DNA from: Cellvibrionales bacterium UBA1854
Lineage (GTDB): Bacteria > Pseudomonadota > Gammaproteobacteria > Pseudomonadales > Porticoccaceae
Assembly (NCBI GenBank): GCA_002338445.1
Contig: DDII01000072.1
Location: forward strand, 1,502-31,457
Reading direction: 5' to 3'
DNA length: 29,956 nucleotides
In this document: piece by piece, positions 1-8,022 of the stretch
Position numbering within the stretch: the first letter of the stretch is position 1
How the letters are laid out: each line of letters opens with the position of its first letter
Notes under the pieces: model-generated
Told to the model about the DNA's origin: nothing
Database searches by the model: none
The model's input: only the letters and a program-made list of their open reading frames with translations
Translations under genes and position numbers: made by a program

Positions 1-42
1 ACGGAGTTGCAGTCCGCTGCATAACCACTCTGCCACCGCGCC
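1..42 (-). tRNA. tRNA-Cys (GCA), 5' part only
   Basis: Read on the minus strand from 42 leftward, the sequence begins with acceptor strand GGCGCGG and continues through a D arm to an anticodon arm with stem GCGGA/TCCGT and loop CTGCAAC. The anticodon is GCA (positions 8-10), so this is tRNA-Cys. It closely follows the known gammaproteobacterial tRNA-Cys. The window edge cuts it just after the anticodon stem, so the variable, T and 3' acceptor arms lie outside. It sits 82 bases downstream of pgsA on the same strand, the same neighbourhood as in Escherichia coli, where pgsA is followed by tRNA genes including cysT. Confidence 0.9.
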
Positions 43-124
43 ATGACTATGCCCCCTCCGACCCCCGACAGCACCATAATCACTTGGATAAAAGTGTATT
101 CTATATTGCTATTTGAAGTAACCG

Positions 125-688
125 CTAATAGAAACTATTTTTAGTTGCATTCCATGCCAGAAGCACATAAACGCTCATCGAATACAACGCTAGTACTGCC
201 GAAATATATAGTATTAACAAGCCTGAATTCATCAGCAATAAATGCTCCTCATTTGAGAGCATCAAAATTATGATCGAAATCATTTGCATCCATGTCTTTA
301 TCTTCCCAATTAATGAGACCTCCACAATTTTGGACAACCCAATTGAAGACATCCACTCTCGAAGCCCAGATATAATAATTTCTCGTCCTATAATTATCAT
401 GGATGGAACCGCAATCCACACAGAAGAATGCTCCTCGACTAACATCACAAGTGCCACAACGACTATTAATTTGTCTGCAACGGGATCTAGGAACGTACCA
501 AACGGCGTAACGCAATTGAGTCGACGCGCGAGATACCCGTCTGCCCAATCAGATAATGCTGCAATGGTAAATAAGGCTGCAGCTAGAGACTTGTTAAATT
601 CCGCCTGCATGTAAAATGCAGCCACAAAAAGAGGAATTAATAATATCCTCAAGATTGTAATTATGTTAGGGATGTTCCACATAATCAT
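125..688 (-). CDS. pgsA: CDP-diacylglycerol--glycerol-3-phosphate 3-phosphatidyltransferase
   Basis: PgsA makes phosphatidylglycerol phosphate from CDP-diacylglycerol and glycerol-3-phosphate at the inner membrane, the committed step to phosphatidylglycerol and cardiolipin. The 187-residue product has the complete CDP-alcohol phosphotransferase signature: D50-G51, A54-R55, G64, D68 and D72, within DGYLARR and GTFLDPVADK. Hydrophobic segments flank it, as expected for a polytopic membrane enzyme. Length is normal for the family. A second ATG two codons in (682) gives the more typical N-terminus MWNIPN, but neither start has a well-placed Shine-Dalgarno sequence. It lies 66 bases downstream of uvrC on the same strand, the usual uvrC-pgsA pairing, and is followed by tRNA-Cys. 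Confidence 0.96.
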   Translation of the reverse strand: MIMWNIPNIITILRILLIPLFVAAFYMQAEFNKSLAAALFTIAALSDWADGYLARRLNCVTPFGTFLDPVADKLIVVVALVMLVEEHSSVWIAVPSMIIIGREIIISGLREWMSSIGLSKIVEVSLIGKIKTWMQMISIIILMLSNEEHLLLMNSGLLILYISAVLALYSMSVYVLLAWNATKNSFY

Positions 689-754
689 GGGTTGTTTTGT
701 AACCTTGGGCTATTATAATCTTTACCTCAGTGTAACCTATCTATCACCGAAGCG

Positions 755-2581
755 TCATTCATTATGAAGTGAAGAGTGTATGGCTTCAGCAACCTTTTTA
801 TTAATATTCGGCACTCTCATCAAATCTGTTATACTTGCCTTTGCTACCTCTTTACTACCACCAAAGTATTTTAAAAGTTCTCGACGACGAGTTGGGCCTA
901 CCCCGGGTATTCCCTCAAGAAGTGAAGTTCGTCGCCTTCTATCACGACGTTGTTTGTGTCCCGTGACAGCAAAACGGTGTGCCTCATCTCTTATTTGATC
1001 GATCAAACTAAGCGCACGCGTTTGAGGATTTGGAATGATCCGGTGTGGATCTCCCCAAACAATTAGCGTTTCTAAACTAGACTTTCGTGTGACGCCTTTA
1101 GCCACGCCAACAATAACTACGCCAACGATACATAATTCATTGAGAACTTTACTAACTTCGCCAATTTGACCTTTCCCTCCATCGATCAACAGAAGATCAG
1201 GAAGCTTACCTTCGCCATTCAAAAGACGTTTAAACCGTCTCATTACTGCTTGACGCATCGCCGCATAATCATCACCGGCCTTTACATCAACGATGTTAAA
1301 CTTTCTATAATCGCTTTTGAGAGCGCCTGTGTTGTCAAAAACAACGCAGGATGCTACTACGGCCTCCCCGCTGCTGTGGCTAATATCAAAGCATTCAATT
1401 CGCTGGGGCGTTGAATCTAACTTTAGAGTGTCTCGCAAAGAGGCGAACCGTTTTTCTAACGTCGCCTTTGATAATTGCTTAGCAGCGAGATTTTGTTCCG
1501 CAGTTCGCTCAGCCAACTTCAACCACTTAGCACGGAATCCTCTGACAGCCTCTCGTATTTTAACTGCTCGACCAAGTCTCTCGTGGATCGCATGTTGAAG
1601 AGCAACCTTACTAGCAATCGACGCGTTAACAAAAATCTCTTTGGGTAAATCGGGTCTGCTGCCGAAACCATCCAGGTACATGCGGGGCAAATACTCTTCG
1701 AGCATCTCTGCCACTGTATCTGCCAACGGGACCTTTGGATAGTAACTTCGACTACCTATAATCCGACCTTGCCGAACAAACAATACATGCACGCACGCGT
1801 CCCCCGAACTTATCACGGCAGCTATGACATCAATATTACCATTACCTTTTTCAATAACTTGGTCTGTCTGAATCTGACGCATTGCAGCGATCTGATCCCG
1901 TTTTTCTGCTGCAGATTCATAATCTAACTTTTCTGCTGCAGATTCCATTTGGCACTCAAGTTCCCGCAGCACTTTACTTGCTTTGCCTTCCAAATAAAGT
2001 TGGGTAAATTCAACATCCATTGCATAATCTTCTTCAGTAACAAAACCAACGCAAGGCGCGGTACATCGTTTAATTTGAAATTGTAGACACGGGCGAGATC
2101 TATTTTTAAAAAAAACATCATCACATTGCCGCACCCGAAACATTTTCTGTAAAAAACTCATGCTATCCCGAACTGCTTGTGAACTTGGAAAAGGACCAAA
2201 ATATCGGCCTCGATAATGTTTTTTACCGCGGTGAAATGACAATCTAGGCCATGTATCCTTATCAGACAAAAATATATAAGGATAGCTTTTATCATCTCGC
2301 ATAATAATGTTAAAAGGAGGACGATTCTCTTTGATTAGATTATGTTCTAAAAGCAGAGCTTCGGTTTCGGTCTCTGTGATCGTCACATCTATTGAGGCAA
2401 CACGCTTTACAAGAGCAATTGTCTTTAAGCTTAAACCGCTTCCATGAAAATAACTACTTAAACGATTCTTTAAATTTTTTGCTTTTCCGATATAAAGAAT
2501 ATCGGATTCCGCATCAAACATCTGGTAAACGCCAGGACGTTCCGTCTGAGTTTTCAAGAAATTTTTTGCTTCGAATGCCAT
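755..2581 (-). CDS. uvrC: Excinuclease ABC subunit C
   Basis: UvrC makes both incisions in nucleotide excision repair after UvrA/UvrB mark a lesion. The product (608 residues) shows the expected order. An N-terminal GIY-YIG nuclease domain comes first (GVYQMF, LYIGKAKNLKNRL, and the conserved glutamate in TETEALLLE). A UVR motif that contacts UvrB lies near residues 190-225. The RNase H-like nuclease domain follows (IECFDISHSSGE, LLLIDGGKGQIGE). C-terminal helix-hairpin-helix repeats (IPGVGPTRRRELL, VPNINKKVAEAI) end it. An upstream TTG at 2629 extends the frame by 16 residues, but those do not resemble the family. ATG at 2581 gives the typical N-terminus MAFEAKNFL. No LexA-like operator was seen upstream. 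pgsA follows. Confidence 0.97.
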   Translation of the reverse strand: MAFEAKNFLKTQTERPGVYQMFDAESDILYIGKAKNLKNRLSSYFHGSGLSLKTIALVKRVASIDVTITETETEALLLEHNLIKENRPPFNIIMRDDKSYPYIFLSDKDTWPRLSFHRGKKHYRGRYFGPFPSSQAVRDSMSFLQKMFRVRQCDDVFFKNRSRPCLQFQIKRCTAPCVGFVTEEDYAMDVEFTQLYLEGKASKVLRELECQMESAAEKLDYESAAEKRDQIAAMRQIQTDQVIEKGNGNIDVIAAVISSGDACVHVLFVRQGRIIGSRSYYPKVPLADTVAEMLEEYLPRMYLDGFGSRPDLPKEIFVNASIASKVALQHAIHERLGRAVKIREAVRGFRAKWLKLAERTAEQNLAAKQLSKATLEKRFASLRDTLKLDSTPQRIECFDISHSSGEAVVASCVVFDNTGALKSDYRKFNIVDVKAGDDYAAMRQAVMRRFKRLLNGEGKLPDLLLIDGGKGQIGEVSKVLNELCIVGVVIVGVAKGVTRKSSLETLIVWGDPHRIIPNPQTRALSLIDQIRDEAHRFAVTGHKQRRDRRRRTSLLEGIPGVGPTRRRELLKYFGGSKEVAKASITDLMRVPNINKKVAEAIHSSLHNE

Positions 2582-3049
2582 AACTAGAGTGTAACCTGTT
2601 TTGTGCCCGCAGCAGATAACAAAAGTCAAAAATCAATAAGTAGATAAACTTAGTCATGCTTAAAACTGGGTTACCGTCCCGAAACATTTAAAAATCAGAT
2701 TTCAATATCTGTTAACATCAGCTACTTGAGTATTGATGCGATTTAAAAATTCATATGCAATAAAAACTATAACAACTTTCCTGAACCACTGTTACCATCA
2801 ATTTTAAACTTTTTACATCCCCCCAATGATGGATTAAATTGGAAGGCAGGGGCTCTTTATTTAAAACTGATTCAAATCAAGTCATTAGTATGGAACGGTT
2901 CGAGAACTTATGAAAAATTACTAATTTTTGGCACACTTTTTAGTTTAATACAAAGGTGGTCCAAAAGGAGGAAGTGTTGCTTAATCAAAAAATAGCAATG
3001 TGATATCGTCATGAGAAATAATTAGAACCAAATCGGGAGGGGCGGGCTT
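2582..3049. other. Intergenic divergent region between uvrC and dusA
   Basis: This 468-base stretch separates uvrC (minus) from dusA (plus) and must hold their promoters. I see no protein gene with coding character and no clear full promoter (no good -35/-10 pair). The notable item is a very strong ribosome-binding sequence AAAAGGAGG at 2963-2971, followed five codons of spacing too early to serve dusA by a nine-codon frame (GTG 2974, stop 3001-3003). The dusA Shine-Dalgarno is a separate purine run at 3034-3042. A short CAGAT/ATCTG inverted repeat lies near 2700. Nothing else was recognised. Confidence 0.6.
2974..3003 (+). other. Possible nine-codon leader frame with strong ribosome-binding site
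   Basis: A purine-rich AAAAGGAGG (2963-2971) lies two bases before GTG at 2974 and five before the in-frame TTG at 2977. The frame reads nine codons (GTG TTG CTT AAT CAA AAA ATA GCA ATG) and stops with TGA, 46 bases upstream of the dusA start. It could be a translated leader of the dusA-tal transcript, or the purine run could be chance in an AT-rich leader. No regulatory codon run (such as repeated identical amino acids) is evident, so no attenuation role can be read from it. Confidence 0.2.
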
Positions 3050-4024
3050 TTGGAGATTGATAGAAGATTTTGCGTCGCTCCAATGATGAACTGGACAGAT
3101 AGGTTTTGCCGATATTTTTTTCGTCTCATCAGTCAGAATGCTCTCCTTTACACTGAGATGATAAGCACTGGTGCAATCCTTTACGGTGATGCCACTAAGC
3201 ATCTAAAAATGCACATTAATGAGCATCCAGTCGCCCTTCAATTAGGGGGCGCAGTTCCCTGTGAACTTGCGCGTGCCAGTAAAATCGCGAGCTCATACAA
3301 CTACGCAGAGATTAATTTTAACTGTGGTTGTCCAAGTTCTCGAGTCCAAAACGGTCTCTTTGGAGCAGCACTGATGAAGGATGCCTCTCGGACCGCCGAT
3401 TGCGTCTCAGCGATGCTTGACGCAGTTGAGTTGCCAGTCACAATAAAACACAGGCTTGGTGTAGACGACCTTGATTCCTATGATTTCCTGCGAGATTTTA
3501 TCGGGGCAATATCCGCTACAGGATGTAAAGTTTTTATATTGCATGCAAGAAAAGCTTGGCTAACGGGCATAAGTCCAAAACAGAATAGGGAGTTACCGCC
3601 TCTTGACTATGAGCGGGTTTATCAAATAAAAAAGGATTTCCCCCACCTGTCGATAATTATAAATGGTGGCATTGCTAATTTAGCTGAGGCAACTGCACAC
3701 TTAAGCAAAACTGATGGTGTAATGATGGGAAGAGCAGCGTATCATAATCCCTATGTATTAGCTGAAGTGGATCAATCAGTTTTTGGGTCAAAGAAAACAA
3801 TTAAAACTCGCAAGCAGATTGCCGACGAATTTGCTCAATTTGTTGAAGGGGAACTCTTGAATGGCGTACCATTAAATGCAATGACTCGGCACATATTGGG
3901 TCTATTTCATGGCATGAGTAACGGAAAACGGTTCAGACGGCACCTAAGCGAAAATGCTTGTAATCCAAATGCCCAAATAGATGTGCTTCACGAAGCTGTG
4001 TCAAAAGCAACAATGGATATCTAA
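3050..4024 (+). CDS. dusA: tRNA-dihydrouridine(20/20a) synthase DusA, catalytic cysteine replaced
   Basis: DusA is an FMN/NADPH enzyme that reduces uridine 20/20a in the tRNA D loop. The 324-residue protein follows E. coli DusA closely: N-terminal VAPMMNWTDR, the EINFNCGCPSSRVQNG segment, VTIKHRLGVDD, FILHARKAW, and NGGI and MGRAAY for flavin phosphate binding. One departure is striking. The family has FGACLM here, with Cys as the proton donor to the uracil; this protein has FGAALM, Ala107 (codon GCA, 3368-3370). The start is TTG at 3050. The in-frame ATG at 3011 meets a stop four codons later, and a good Shine-Dalgarno (GGGAGG, about 3035-3040) lies nine bases before the TTG. tal begins two bases after the stop, so the two are probably cotranscribed. 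Confidence 0.93.
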   Translation: MEIDRRFCVAPMMNWTDRFCRYFFRLISQNALLYTEMISTGAILYGDATKHLKMHINEHPVALQLGGAVPCELARASKIASSYNYAEINFNCGCPSSRVQNGLFGAALMKDASRTADCVSAMLDAVELPVTIKHRLGVDDLDSYDFLRDFIGAISATGCKVFILHARKAWLTGISPKQNRELPPLDYERVYQIKKDFPHLSIIINGGIANLAEATAHLSKTDGVMMGRAAYHNPYVLAEVDQSVFGSKKTIKTRKQIADEFAQFVEGELLNGVPLNAMTRHILGLFHGMSNGKRFRRHLSENACNPNAQIDVLHEAVSKATMDI

Positions 4025-4026
4025 TT

Positions 4027-4980
4027 ATGAAGAGTCAACTTGAGCAATTAAAGGAAATTACCACCGTAGTTGCGGATACTGGTGACTTTGAAGAAATCAG
4101 CAAATTCCAACCCCAAGACGCCACGACAAATCCCTCCCTTCTTTTAAAAGCTGCAAAAATGCCAATATATCGTCACCTAGTTGATGAGACTTTGGCCATA
4201 GTTCGCCGTAAAAATTTGTCATCTAATGAACAAATCATGGTCAGCATGGATACCCTGGCAGTGCGTTTCGGGCAGAAAATCTTAGCTATTATCCCAGGAC
4301 GTGTTTCAACCGAGATCGACGCACGTTTGTCGTTTGATATACATGGTTCAGTTGCAAAGGCTCACCACCTTATAAACCAGTATGAGCAAGTCGGGATAGG
4401 AGCAGACCGGGTGCTAATCAAAATGGCATCTACTTGGGAAGGTATTCGCGCCGCTGAGAAGTTGGAACGTGACGGAATAAATTGCAATCTCACGCTACTT
4501 TTTAACTTTTCGCAGGCGGCAGCAGCAGCGAATGCCGGTGCATTTCTAATTTCACCATTCGTCGGTCGCATTCTTGATTGGTATAAGTTGCATACAGGTA
4601 AAAATTATGACGTGCCCTCAGAGGATCCAGGTGTCCAATCAGTCACTCAAATTTATAATTATTTCAAACAAAAAAAGTATCGAACCATTGTGATGGGCGC
4701 AAGTTTCAGAAATACTAATCAGATTACTGAGTTAGCTGGATGCGATAGCCTCACTATCAGTCCTGCCCTTCTTAATAAACTTGGCAATACTTTTTCTCAA
4801 CTTGAAAAAAAGCTCGACGCCACCAACACTGGAGAGGTAAAGCATTTCAAACTAGGTGGAGAGGCAAATTTTCGATACAAACTTAACGAGGATGCCATGG
4901 CAACAGAAAAACTCGCTGAAGGAATACGTAGTTTTATTTGTGATCAAATAAAACTAGAAACTTGGCTCAGGTCTTTATAA
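4027..4980 (+). CDS. tal: Transaldolase
   Basis: Transaldolase moves a dihydroxyacetone unit between sugar phosphates in the non-oxidative pentose phosphate pathway (cytoplasm). The 317-residue protein has the TalB length and signature. DATTNPSLL lies near residue 31. The Schiff-base lysine is K132 in VLIKMASTWEGI, the same number as in E. coli TalB. D17 and E96 (STEIDARLS) are present, as are FLISPFVGRILDWYK and VMGASFRN. ATG at 4027 follows the dusA stop by two bases, implying translational coupling or at least one transcript. A tal/dusA pairing is also known in Pseudomonas. Confidence 0.97.
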   Translation: MKSQLEQLKEITTVVADTGDFEEISKFQPQDATTNPSLLLKAAKMPIYRHLVDETLAIVRRKNLSSNEQIMVSMDTLAVRFGQKILAIIPGRVSTEIDARLSFDIHGSVAKAHHLINQYEQVGIGADRVLIKMASTWEGIRAAEKLERDGINCNLTLLFNFSQAAAAANAGAFLISPFVGRILDWYKLHTGKNYDVPSEDPGVQSVTQIYNYFKQKKYRTIVMGASFRNTNQITELAGCDSLTISPALLNKLGNTFSQLEKKLDATNTGEVKHFKLGGEANFRYKLNEDAMATEKLAEGIRSFICDQIKLETWLRSL

Positions 4981-4983
4981 ATC

Positions 4984-5442
4984 ATGCTCTCGTCCATAAA
5001 GCATTTTTTCAAAGAACGCATCGTAGAATCAGAAGACGAAACATCATTGAATGAGCATTTAGCAGTTGCAGCTCTACTTGTAGAGGTAATGATTATTGAC
5101 GGTGATCTTGCAGATGCTGAGTTGAATACAGTAACTAAAAGCTTAGGACAGCTTCTGGATATTGAAGAAAATGACCTACACGATCTCATCGAACTATCAA
5201 AAAAAGAAGTATCCGCCGCCACCTCTTTGTACCAATTCACAAGGCAAATCAATGAAAGTTATAGTATAGACAAAAAACTTCAGCTGATGACCACCCTGTG
5301 GAGAGTAGCGTACGCAGATGGGAAATTAGACAAGTATGAAGAAAACATAATAAGACGGATTGCAGACCTGATCCACATTCGCCACTCCGAGTACATAAAA
5401 TGCAAAGTGACCGCTGGGCAACCTGACCAATTAAGTGGTTAA
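4984..5442 (+). CDS. TerB-like (tellurite resistance TerB family) protein
   Basis: This 152-residue, mostly helical protein resembles the small TerB-like/COG4103 family. It has two related acidic helical segments that each carry an alanine-aspartate-glycine turn: LLVEVMIIDGDLADAEL near residue 32 and WRVAYADGKLDKYEENII near 108. These D-G-x-L-x-x-x-E turns are typical of the TerB fold. The biochemical role of stand-alone TerB-like proteins is not established, so no function is assigned. There is no signal peptide or membrane segment. It starts three bases after tal and is probably the last gene of the dusA-tal transcript. Its stop codon overlaps the stop of the convergent STAS gene by four bases, so no terminator separates the two opposing operons. 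Confidence 0.75.
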   Translation: MLSSIKHFFKERIVESEDETSLNEHLAVAALLVEVMIIDGDLADAELNTVTKSLGQLLDIEENDLHDLIELSKKEVSAATSLYQFTRQINESYSIDKKLQLMTTLWRVAYADGKLDKYEENIIRRIADLIHIRHSEYIKCKVTAGQPDQLSG

Positions 5443-5924
5443 GACGAAGATTCTAAAGCATTTATTAGGTCATAGAACTGTGCATTGTTGTCTGGACACA
5501 ACTCGATAAGCGTCTTGTGTGCCTCCAAAACTTGTCGACGAATTTCTGCGTCTTCTGAAGTTAGCGGCTCAAGAGCAATGGTGGCGAAGCTTTTATTAAT
5601 ATCTTGATCGAAAATTTCAAAAATTTCGTTAAACCCCATCACCTCTAACATTCTTAAGATGCTCGGATTGTGGCAAAATATTTTAGCGTCGACACCATAT
5701 TCGCGCCGACAATGAAACCCTAACTTCGCGAGAATTCCAAGGGTAGTACTGTCGAGACACTCCGCTTCGAGCATATCGATAACTACTTGATTTACCGCGC
5801 TACTTCCAAAAATCTTATCCATGTGTCTATTCAATGCCCCACAAAGAGTCACGCGAACGTCCCCTGTGAGTTTTAATAAATAATTACCGGCAGCATCATA
5901 GACTAATATTTTGCCAGAACTCAT
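5439..5924 (-). CDS. STAS-domain anti-sigma factor antagonist (RssC-like)
   Basis: A single STAS domain of the SpoIIAA type, about residues 3-105, with the phosphorylatable serine in the DSTTLG loop (S59). Such proteins bind and are phosphorylated by a switch kinase/anti-sigma factor and are reset by a PP2C-type phosphatase. Here the likely phosphatase is the gene immediately upstream. The ATG at 5924 is chosen because it gives a clean STAS N-terminus (MSSGKILVYD). A longer frame reaching 5978 lies wholly within the upstream gene. The start is one base past the upstream stop, a strong sign of translational coupling. Length (161) matches the Pseudomonas RssC protein as I remember it. No kinase/anti-sigma gene is in the window. 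Confidence 0.85.
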   Translation of the reverse strand: MSSGKILVYDAAGNYLLKLTGDVRVTLCGALNRHMDKIFGSSAVNQVVIDMLEAECLDSTTLGILAKLGFHCRREYGVDAKIFCHNPSILRMLEVMGFNEIFEIFDQDINKSFATIALEPLTSEDAEIRRQVLEAHKTLIELCPDNNAQFYDLINALESSS

Positions 5925-5925
5925 G

Positions 5926-7119
5926 TCACGAGTTCCTGCGCAGCAAGAGCACAGACACGTCGTCTTGAGGACTATCATTATCTGACAAAAAAAATGTCTT
6001 CCTCAAATCATCCAAACTTTTCGGGCAATCCGCCAAACGACTCAATATTGTATCCTCTTTATCATCCATATGACTCTTGGATAAAAGATCAAATACACCA
6101 TCAGAAAAAAGGACTAAGGTACTCCCTTTGGCAAATTCTACCTCATGCACTTTCCAACTCACCGATTCAAAGAGCCCGACAGGTTTTCCGGCACCAGGCA
6201 AAAAAGAAGGATCTCCGTTTGCTATTAATACAGGCCGCGGTAACTGTGCTGCAGTCACATAACGCAACGAATGGCTACACATATCAAGTGATCCTGCCAT
6301 TAATGTCATATGTTTCTCGAGGTTCATACCCATAATTTGTTTATTTAAATGTTCAATTAACCCCTCAGGCGCCCTTGCGAGAGCGTTGTAATCTCTCTCT
6401 AACTCGTGCTTTCGGATAATCCGTCCAATCATAAACTGTAATAGAACAGTCACAAAAGCTGAGGATGCTCCATGACCAGAAACATCTGCAAAATAAAACA
6501 ACAGATATCGATCAAACACAACGCTATACCCAACAAAGTCACCACTCAAGTAAAGTGATGGTATTATAGAATGCGATATTTCATAATCGCCAAAACTAAT
6601 CGGACGCGCTGGCATCAAACTCTTTTGTACCTCTAATCCGGCGATTTGGTCTTGTTTCAGGACTCTTAGGCTCTCCTCCAAGTCATGATTAATTTTTTCT
6701 AACTGCGCCTGTTGATCCAACCTTTGAGCTCGCAGTTGAGCTAACGCATCGATTCTAAGAACCATTTGGCGAAAAGAAGATTCATCAAATCCCGGCACAA
6801 TAACATCGGCTGCTCCCAGACGAAAGAACTCCAATGTCTTTTCAAAGTCGAAGTCATCTCCTAGAGCAATAACTATTAGATAAGTAGAACAAAGTTTTCT
6901 GAACAGATTAATTTCTGTCTTACTATCAATGGATACACTCTGTGAATCAATTATAGTTAATTGATTTTTAGGTTCGAGTGTAAAACTTTCAAGTTCACTT
7001 AAGATCGCGTGTCGAGTCGGTATACCAAGTGATGCAAAGCAATTTTGGAAATTAGCCAAGCTTTCAAAATCTTGAACCACTAGTGTCACGCCATCTTTTG
7101 ATTTGTTTATAGGATTCAC
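5926..7119 (-). CDS. Receiver-like + PP2C-type (SpoIIE) phosphatase regulator, RssB-like
   Basis: The 397-residue protein has an N-terminal receiver-like domain (about 10-120), a coiled-coil linker (about 125-165) and a PP2C/SpoIIE-type serine phosphatase domain (about 178-395). Metal-binding residues are visible in SGDFVGY (193-195), FADVSGHGASSA (212-217), LFSDGVFD and QDDVSVLL. The receiver keeps a candidate phospho-acceptor (D58 in TIIDSQ), but the acidic pair is only Q16-D17, and the conserved Thr/Ser after strand 4 and the Lys of strand 5 are missing. It may therefore not be controlled by ordinary phosphotransfer. It probably dephosphorylates the STAS protein encoded next. The start is uncertain: GTG at 7119 is the longest option, but its spacing to GAGG is too short. 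It lies 51 bases after mlaA. Confidence 0.85.
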   Translation of the reverse strand: MNPINKSKDGVTLVVQDFESLANFQNCFASLGIPTRHAILSELESFTLEPKNQLTIIDSQSVSIDSKTEINLFRKLCSTYLIVIALGDDFDFEKTLEFFRLGAADVIVPGFDESSFRQMVLRIDALAQLRAQRLDQQAQLEKINHDLEESLRVLKQDQIAGLEVQKSLMPARPISFGDYEISHSIIPSLYLSGDFVGYSVVFDRYLLFYFADVSGHGASSAFVTVLLQFMIGRIIRKHELERDYNALARAPEGLIEHLNKQIMGMNLEKHMTLMAGSLDMCSHSLRYVTAAQLPRPVLIANGDPSFLPGAGKPVGLFESVSWKVHEVEFAKGSTLVLFSDGVFDLLSKSHMDDKEDTILSRLADCPKSLDDLRKTFFLSDNDSPQDDVSVLLLRRNS

Positions 7120-7170
7120 CTCATAGTATAAAACCGTTGTTCATGACGTTAGTCTTATTCAAAAAAGCCG

Positions 7171-7872
7171 TCAATAGTCATCGTCGAAACCAAAATCATC
7201 TTCTACAACTCCATCCATAATTGAGTATTTTCGTTTTTGATGATAAACATCTCTAATAAAGATATACCGATCTCCAGTTACTATGTCCTCAACCCCTAAT
7301 AATTCTCCCCGCATTGACACCAAAGAAAGTGCCCTAATAGAATTGCGAGCTTTTACCTCCGAGTAAAAATTGAGTGGGTTCGTCAGACTCCCCAACATCA
7401 ACCCTGAGACATCGCGGATGCTGGATGGACCAACCAGCGGTAGCACAAGATAAGGGCCCTCGGCAATCCCCCAAACTGCTAGGGTTTGCCCAAAATCCTC
7501 AGAGGGTACTGATTGAAGCTTAAAAATAGCATGTGCCATATCAAAAAAACCACCAAAGCCAATCGACGTATTTATAAGAAATCGTCCTGACGCGCGAAAC
7601 ATGTCCCGCGATTTACCCTGCAACCCACAATTGGCAGCGGTGGTCATTTCATTTAAATTTTCTACCATACTGCCAACTGCCCTCTCAAAGGTTTCGGGCA
7701 TCAGTCGGACATAAAGTTGAGCTAGTGGCTTTAGAAAAAAAAGATCAACTTTTTCATTGAAATTAAACATCGCTCGATTTAACAATTCGAATTTATCATC
7801 TTGAACCTCCGCGATAACGACCATAGGTGTTAGCATAAAGGTCATAAAAAACAGAATACGCAAGTTTTTCAA
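7171..7872 (-). CDS. mlaA: MlaA (VacJ) outer-membrane lipid asymmetry protein
   Basis: MlaA sits in the outer membrane and removes mislocalised phospholipids from the outer leaflet, passing them to the Mla pathway. Family landmarks are present in order: the FELLNRAMFNFNEKVD start of the mature domain, RFLINTSIGFGGFFD, EDFGQTLAVWGI, GPYLVLPLVGPSSIRD. The reading frame extends to a TTG at 7947, but TTG at 7872 is preferred. An AGGAA lies nine bases upstream, and it yields a compact signal peptide of about 25 residues with a basic start (KNLR), a hydrophobic core and a signal-peptidase I type site near VVIA/EVQ. There is no lipobox cysteine, unlike E. coli MlaA. The acidic C-terminus (DDFGFDDDY) is notable. 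The neighbouring rssB/rssC-like genes repeat a Pseudomonas arrangement. Confidence 0.92.
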   Translation of the reverse strand: MKNLRILFFMTFMLTPMVVIAEVQDDKFELLNRAMFNFNEKVDLFFLKPLAQLYVRLMPETFERAVGSMVENLNEMTTAANCGLQGKSRDMFRASGRFLINTSIGFGGFFDMAHAIFKLQSVPSEDFGQTLAVWGIAEGPYLVLPLVGPSSIRDVSGLMLGSLTNPLNFYSEVKARNSIRALSLVSMRGELLGVEDIVTGDRYIFIRDVYHQKRKYSIMDGVVEDDFGFDDDY

Positions 7873-8022
7873 ATGATTTGCATTCCTATTACAAAAAACA
7901 ATCTGGGAATTAATGGTAACGCTGTTGTGTAAAATCGCCAACAACAAAAATTCAAAAAAATGAGAACCGAAAGTGTAAACAATTTTTTTAAAAATATATG
8001 CTACTGCGAAAAAAACCCAGTT

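Noticed and set aside
2929..2945. TGGCAC sequence resembling a sigma-54 promoter before dusA
   Set aside because: The -12 element reads TTAGT, without the required GC, so it does not fit sigma-54.
2981..3202. 73-codon minus-strand frame over the dusA 5' end
   Set aside because: It overlaps conserved dusA coding sequence on the other strand and has no family resemblance.
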